This document shows positions 60,811-64,000 of a stretch of 64,000 bases of DNA, piece by piece. Each line of letters opens with the position of its first letter. Positions within the stretch are counted from its first letter, which is position 1. The stretch comes from CAVSNH01 sp963729275. Its GTDB lineage: Bacteria; Actinomycetota; Acidimicrobiia; Acidimicrobiales; RAAP-2. The notes below the pieces were generated by a model. The model saw nothing but the letters and a program-made list of their open reading frames with translations, had not been told where the DNA came from and searched no databases. The stretch is taken from contig CAVSNH010000013.1 in the NCBI GenBank assembly GCA_963729275.1, positions 1,364,001-1,428,000 of the forward strand. Direction: 5' to 3'. A program made the translations under genes and the position numbers.

Positions 60811-62141
60811 CTAGCAGGATGCTGAAAAACTCCAGTTTTGACTTGATAAGTCATGCGTAAATATGTTACATAATCCTTAGGAATAATCCTAAGGAGGATA
60901 TTAGATGCGCGGAGAAGACCTTCATCAGGACCACCTTTACAGCTATGTGTCGCCGGAGCAGCGAGTTCCGGCCGATCACCCTTTGCGGGCCATCCGACAA
61001 ATGGCCAATACCGTCCTGGAACGCCTTTCCCCGAAACTGGACGCCCTGTACTCGGCCCTGGGTCGCCCCTCGATCCCGCCGAGAAGCTGCTGCGCGCTTT
61101 GCTGCTGCAGGTTTCTACACCCTCCGCAGCGAGCGCCTGCTGATGGAAGAGTTGGACTATAACCTCTTGTTCCGCTGGTTTGTGGGCTTGAACCTGGACG
61201 ATCCGGTCTGGAATGCTACCGTGTACTGCAAGAATCGCGAACGCTTGCTGAAAGGAGAGGTGGCGCAGGCTTTCTTCGAGGAGGTCCTGAAATTGGCCGG
61301 CGAGCAGCAGTTGCTCAGTGACGAGCATTTCACCGTGGATGGGACGCTGATCGAGGCTTGGGCGAGTCTGAAGAGCTTCAAGAAGAAGGATGCGGCGCCT
61401 ACCCCTCCGCCGGAGATCCGGCAATCCCACGGTGAATTTCCACGGTGAGGAACGCTCGAATGAAACGCATCAGTCGACCACCGACCCGGAGGCCCTGCTC
61501 TCCCGCAAGGGGCCGGGAAAAGAGGCCAAGCTGAACTACCTGGGACACGTGGTGATGGAGAATCGCCACGGGTTGGCGGTGCAGACCGAGTTGACCCAAG
61601 CCACGGGGACCGCCGAGCGCGAGGCGGCGGTGACGATGATTACCGCCCAAGCCCCGGCGGGCGGGGTGACTCTGGGGCGGACAAAAACTATGACCCCCAA
61701 GGCTGTGTCGCCCAACTGCGCGATGCCGGCGTCACCCCGCACGTGGCGCAGAACACGGGTCGGCGCGGAGGCAGTGCCATCGATGGACGTACCACGCGGC
61801 ACCCCGGCTATGCCCTCAGCCAGCGGACCCGCAAGCGGGTGGAAGAAATCTTCGGCTGGTTGAAAACCGTGGGCGGCATGCGCAAGACACGATTCCGGGG
61901 GAAGGCACGAGTGGGCTGGATGTTCACCTGGGCGCTGGCGGCCTACAATCTGGTCCGCCTGCGCAATCTGTTGCGGGAGGCGGAAGGATGAGGGAGAGGT
62001 GTCTTCAGAGCGCGAACATAGCGCTCTCGGGGGCCATGAAGAGCCCCCCAGGAAGGGCCTCCGACCCCTACTTGAGCATCTTGAAAACCCTTGACTCCGC
62101 CGAGTTCTATTTTTGAGGCCCATTTTTCAGCATCCTGCTAG
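60811..62141 (+). mobile_element. IS5-family element with CTAG target duplication
   Basis: Inverted ends CAGGATGCTGAAAAA at 60815-60829 and its complement ending at 62137 are flanked by CTAG at 60811-60814 and 62138-62141, a 4-bp duplication as made by the IS5 subgroup. The element is ~1.32 kb. The ends are intact, but the transposase gene is broken. Confidence 0.88.
60905..61991 (+). pseudogene. IS5-type transposase, multiply frameshifted
   Basis: Starting at ATG 60905 (MRGEDLHQDHLYSYVSPEQR), the coding frame changes at about 61080, 61425 and 61680. Across the frames the expected pieces follow in order: the N-terminal DUF772 region, DEHFTVDGTLIEAWASL (first Asp), a GADKNYD-like second Asp read in the next frame, and RKRVEEIFGWLKTVGGM (the Glu). 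No single frame is intact. The lesions could be old decay or errors in a low-quality contig end. Confidence 0.8.
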
Positions 62142-62814
62142 GAGAAGTTTTGAACATGGCCACTCACTTGGCACATAGGGATCCTGTGCCCCGACTAACA
62201 ATAAAATCTTACTGTTAGTCGATGCTTCGAATCCAATCCTCGTTGTTCCAATTTCGCATAATTGTTACCATTTGTCTATAATTCCTACCCTACACGGAGT
62301 GGTTTGCATTTTCCAAGCCATGAGCTATCGATATGACTGGTAAGAACTTATCTCTGTACAACGGGGCCATGAGGAAGGTAAATTCCTTACGGATTTGGGA
62401 AAAAATACAGTTTGGCTTTCGGTCTGCTTGACCGATATTCGTGGTGCCGAAGTCTTCATCTTTTCAAAATTCCTCAACACTGAGCATCCCAGCATGTTCT
62501 ACCGCTCTCCATCCAATACCCCCACGGCAGCGGTTGTCGCGCTGTAAAAGATGCGCTTTGCGGAAAAAACCTGCACTCTCTAAGGGTATGCAGGTGGTCG
62601 GTTACAGCGGGAATTTGGTGGACCTGGAGAGGTTCGAACTCTTACCCCATGACTGCCAGACGTGTGAAAGAAGGGTATCTCGTTGATTTTGCGGCACGGC
62701 TGGCAACCGAAAAGCACGCAAAAACACCCTTGGAACGCTCAGGTTGTACTTATCTTGTACTCTTCCCCGTCGCCGCTTGCCGAGGCAAGCAAGCAACTCA
62801 GGGCAGCCCCTCGC
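62142..62814. other. AT-rich spacer containing a tRNA-3'-end-like sequence
   Basis: About 670 bp without a gene. On the minus strand 62616-62660 looks like a tRNA T-arm (AGAG-TTCGAAC-CTCT) and acceptor 3' strand ending CCACCA, but no matching 5' half was found. Such 3' ends often mark integration sites. Confidence 0.4.
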
Positions 62815-63925
62815 CGACGGGGCAATCGGGATTTCAACCTCGCTTGAAATCGAAACGCAGCTTCATACTCCTTTGACAGGTCGAACCATAGCTGCGCAGC
62901 CCTGCGCTTACAGGCCACGAACTAATAGCACACCAATTCCAGCGCCGAGAAGGACCCTTTCATTGATTTCAGGGTGTACCTCTTGTCTCGACAGTTCATC
63001 TTGATTCCCTTGATTGCCAATGCAGTAGCGATTTCAGATGCGCACCGAATGATCTCAACGTGTCTCATCTTGGAAAATTTCTCGATGGCCGACACGCAAT
63101 ACGCTACAGCGTCACGGCGGACTACACCAATCCCCGCCTCGTTGAAGCTGTTTTTCGCAATCCGGGTCAGGGCTCTCCGGGCCGACTCGGCAATCGGGTT
63201 TCCCGGATTGGATTTCAATTGCCTTCCGGTAAGCTGCGTCTGCCTCAACGACCTCGTTTTGCAAATCCAAGGCTTGGCCAAGGTTCATCCAGGACTGCTG
63301 GGTCTTCCGGCAGGAGTGCTGTCGCCTTGCGAAGGTAATGCGTCCTCCCTACTGGATTCCTGCCCAATGCCAGGAGGCACGCAGCCAGATTGCGAAGGGC
63401 GTAGGGATTGGCAGGCTCTTCCTTCACGGCCTCCTCCAGGACGCTCGCCGCCTGCTCCCACTGCCGCTTCCGGGAGAGGGTAACCCCCAGGGCTACCTTG
63501 GCATTCGTGAAGGTAGGGTCGATTTCGATGGCTTTTCTCAGGTGCTTCTCGGCCTCGTCAAGGTCCCCGGTGTCGCTCAACGCCATGCCCAAGTTGTAGG
63601 GGACGGCGAGTCCTTCTCCCTTGAAGGAAGCAGGAACCCGTAGCAACTGGATGCCTTCCTGGTACTCCCCATCCCGGAGCTTCTTTATCATTCCTCGGAG
63701 AGGGCTGGTCCGCCTCGCCGGCACTGGCTTTCCACGAGACCCGTACTTGTTGTCCTCAATGGAGATGTCATGCCAGCCCGCAAATGCCTCAAGGTTCCGC
63801 TCGAAGAACCTGCGAACCTGATCCTTGAACTCCGGCGACCCTGGTTGCCGGGCAGATTCGGGAAGCAATCCCGCATCAAAGTCCTCAGGCGCAATCTCAA
63901 AAATGTAAACGTCGTCCGTGCTCAT
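62815..63925 (-). pseudogene. TPR-repeat protein, broken
   Basis: Starts at 63925 (MSTDDVYIFEIAPEDFDAGL) and reads TPR units such as YNLGMALSDTGDLDEAEKHL and NAKVALGVTLSRKRQWEQAA to about 63293. Then it continues in a second frame (MNLGQALDLQNEVVEADAAY), and from about 63200 in a third (IAESARRALTRIAKNSFNEA). That frame has an in-frame TAG at 62922-62924 after LVCY, yet homologous sequence (WFDLSKEYEAAFRFQARLK) continues to ~62815. So there are two frameshifts and one stop. The family is known mainly from non-actinobacterial genomes, I believe, but I cannot name the protein. Confidence 0.75.
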
Positions 63926-64000
63926 CGGCTTCGGGGCAACCCCAGGCCCAACTAGTGTTTATCCCTCAAATGAGGGTGGATTATGCGGTGACAGCGCTCG

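Overview
The first ~60.3 kb reads as one GC-rich actinobacterial chromosome segment, most like an uncultured Acidimicrobiia-type lineage. The reasons are a WhiB protein divergent from a pair of ArsA-like ATPases, an OmpR-type regulator with a degenerate receiver like actinobacterial GlnR, a VKOR/DUF929 oxidative-folding cluster, frequent GTG and TTG starts, Tat-lipoprotein signals, and secreted repeat proteins of a kind common in Acidimicrobiia. The last ~3.6 kb (from about 60,375) is visibly more AT-rich, carries a broken IS5-type element and a lesion-filled TPR gene, and begins exactly where a glutamine synthetase gene is cut off. It is either acquired DNA or a chimeric assembly end.

Layout. 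0-11 kb: an HD-GYP membrane protein with a repetitive tail; then a minus-strand run of a four-gene Ugp-type sugar/glycerol-phosphate ABC importer, a secreted phospholipase C-like phosphoesterase and a DyP peroxidase ending in an encapsulin cargo peptide; then a secreted BNR-repeat protein. 11-16.5 kb: a catabolic group (double-domain CaiB CoA-transferase, Rieske oxygenase, [2Fe-2S] ferredoxin, enoyl-CoA hydratase). 16.5-23 kb: two secreted propeller-like repeat proteins enclosed by ~160-bp direct repeats, a MarR-cupin-VOC cluster with a clear operator, and tRNA-Ala; the left repeat resembles the 3' flank of tRNA-Ala, so this may be an old island. 23-25 kb: a CMD-like protein, a SHOCT pseudogene and an IS630-family element with a frameshift site. 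25-34.7 kb: ppk1, an aldo/keto reductase, three tandem paralogous TetR-like regulators, a serine beta-lactamase-family hydrolase, a TnpB remnant and a phosphotransferase. 35-46 kb: glutaminase, F420/NADP-type reductase, an SQR-like flavoprotein, three small coupled ORFs, a TauD dioxygenase, a secreted GH26-like hydrolase and a large secreted PQQ-type propeller, then a serine-recombinase remnant next to tRNA-Pro. 46.5-60.3 kb: conserved core genes (CorC-like CBS protein, receiver protein, two ArsA-like ATPases, WhiB, DUF929-VKOR-DUF929, alpha/beta hydrolase, NUDIX, Mrp, A-type Fe-S carrier, a compact molybdenum-hydroxylase-like protein, RidA, GlnR-like regulator, glnA 3' end).

How parts may work together: the phosphoesterase and Ugp importer would form a phospholipid or glycerophosphodiester scavenging route; DUF929-VKOR-DUF929 would form and transfer disulfides outside the membrane, where many of the Cys-containing secreted proteins here are made; the WhiB/ArsA group resembles the whiB4-Rv3680-Rv3679 neighbourhood of mycobacteria; Mrp and the A-type carrier are a divergent Fe-S assembly pair. 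No CRISPR array, rRNA or complete integrase was seen. The strongest candidates for something undescribed are the triple regulator array (29.2-32.3 kb), the repeat-bounded propeller cassette (16.7-21.1 kb) and the orphan encapsulin cargo DyP.
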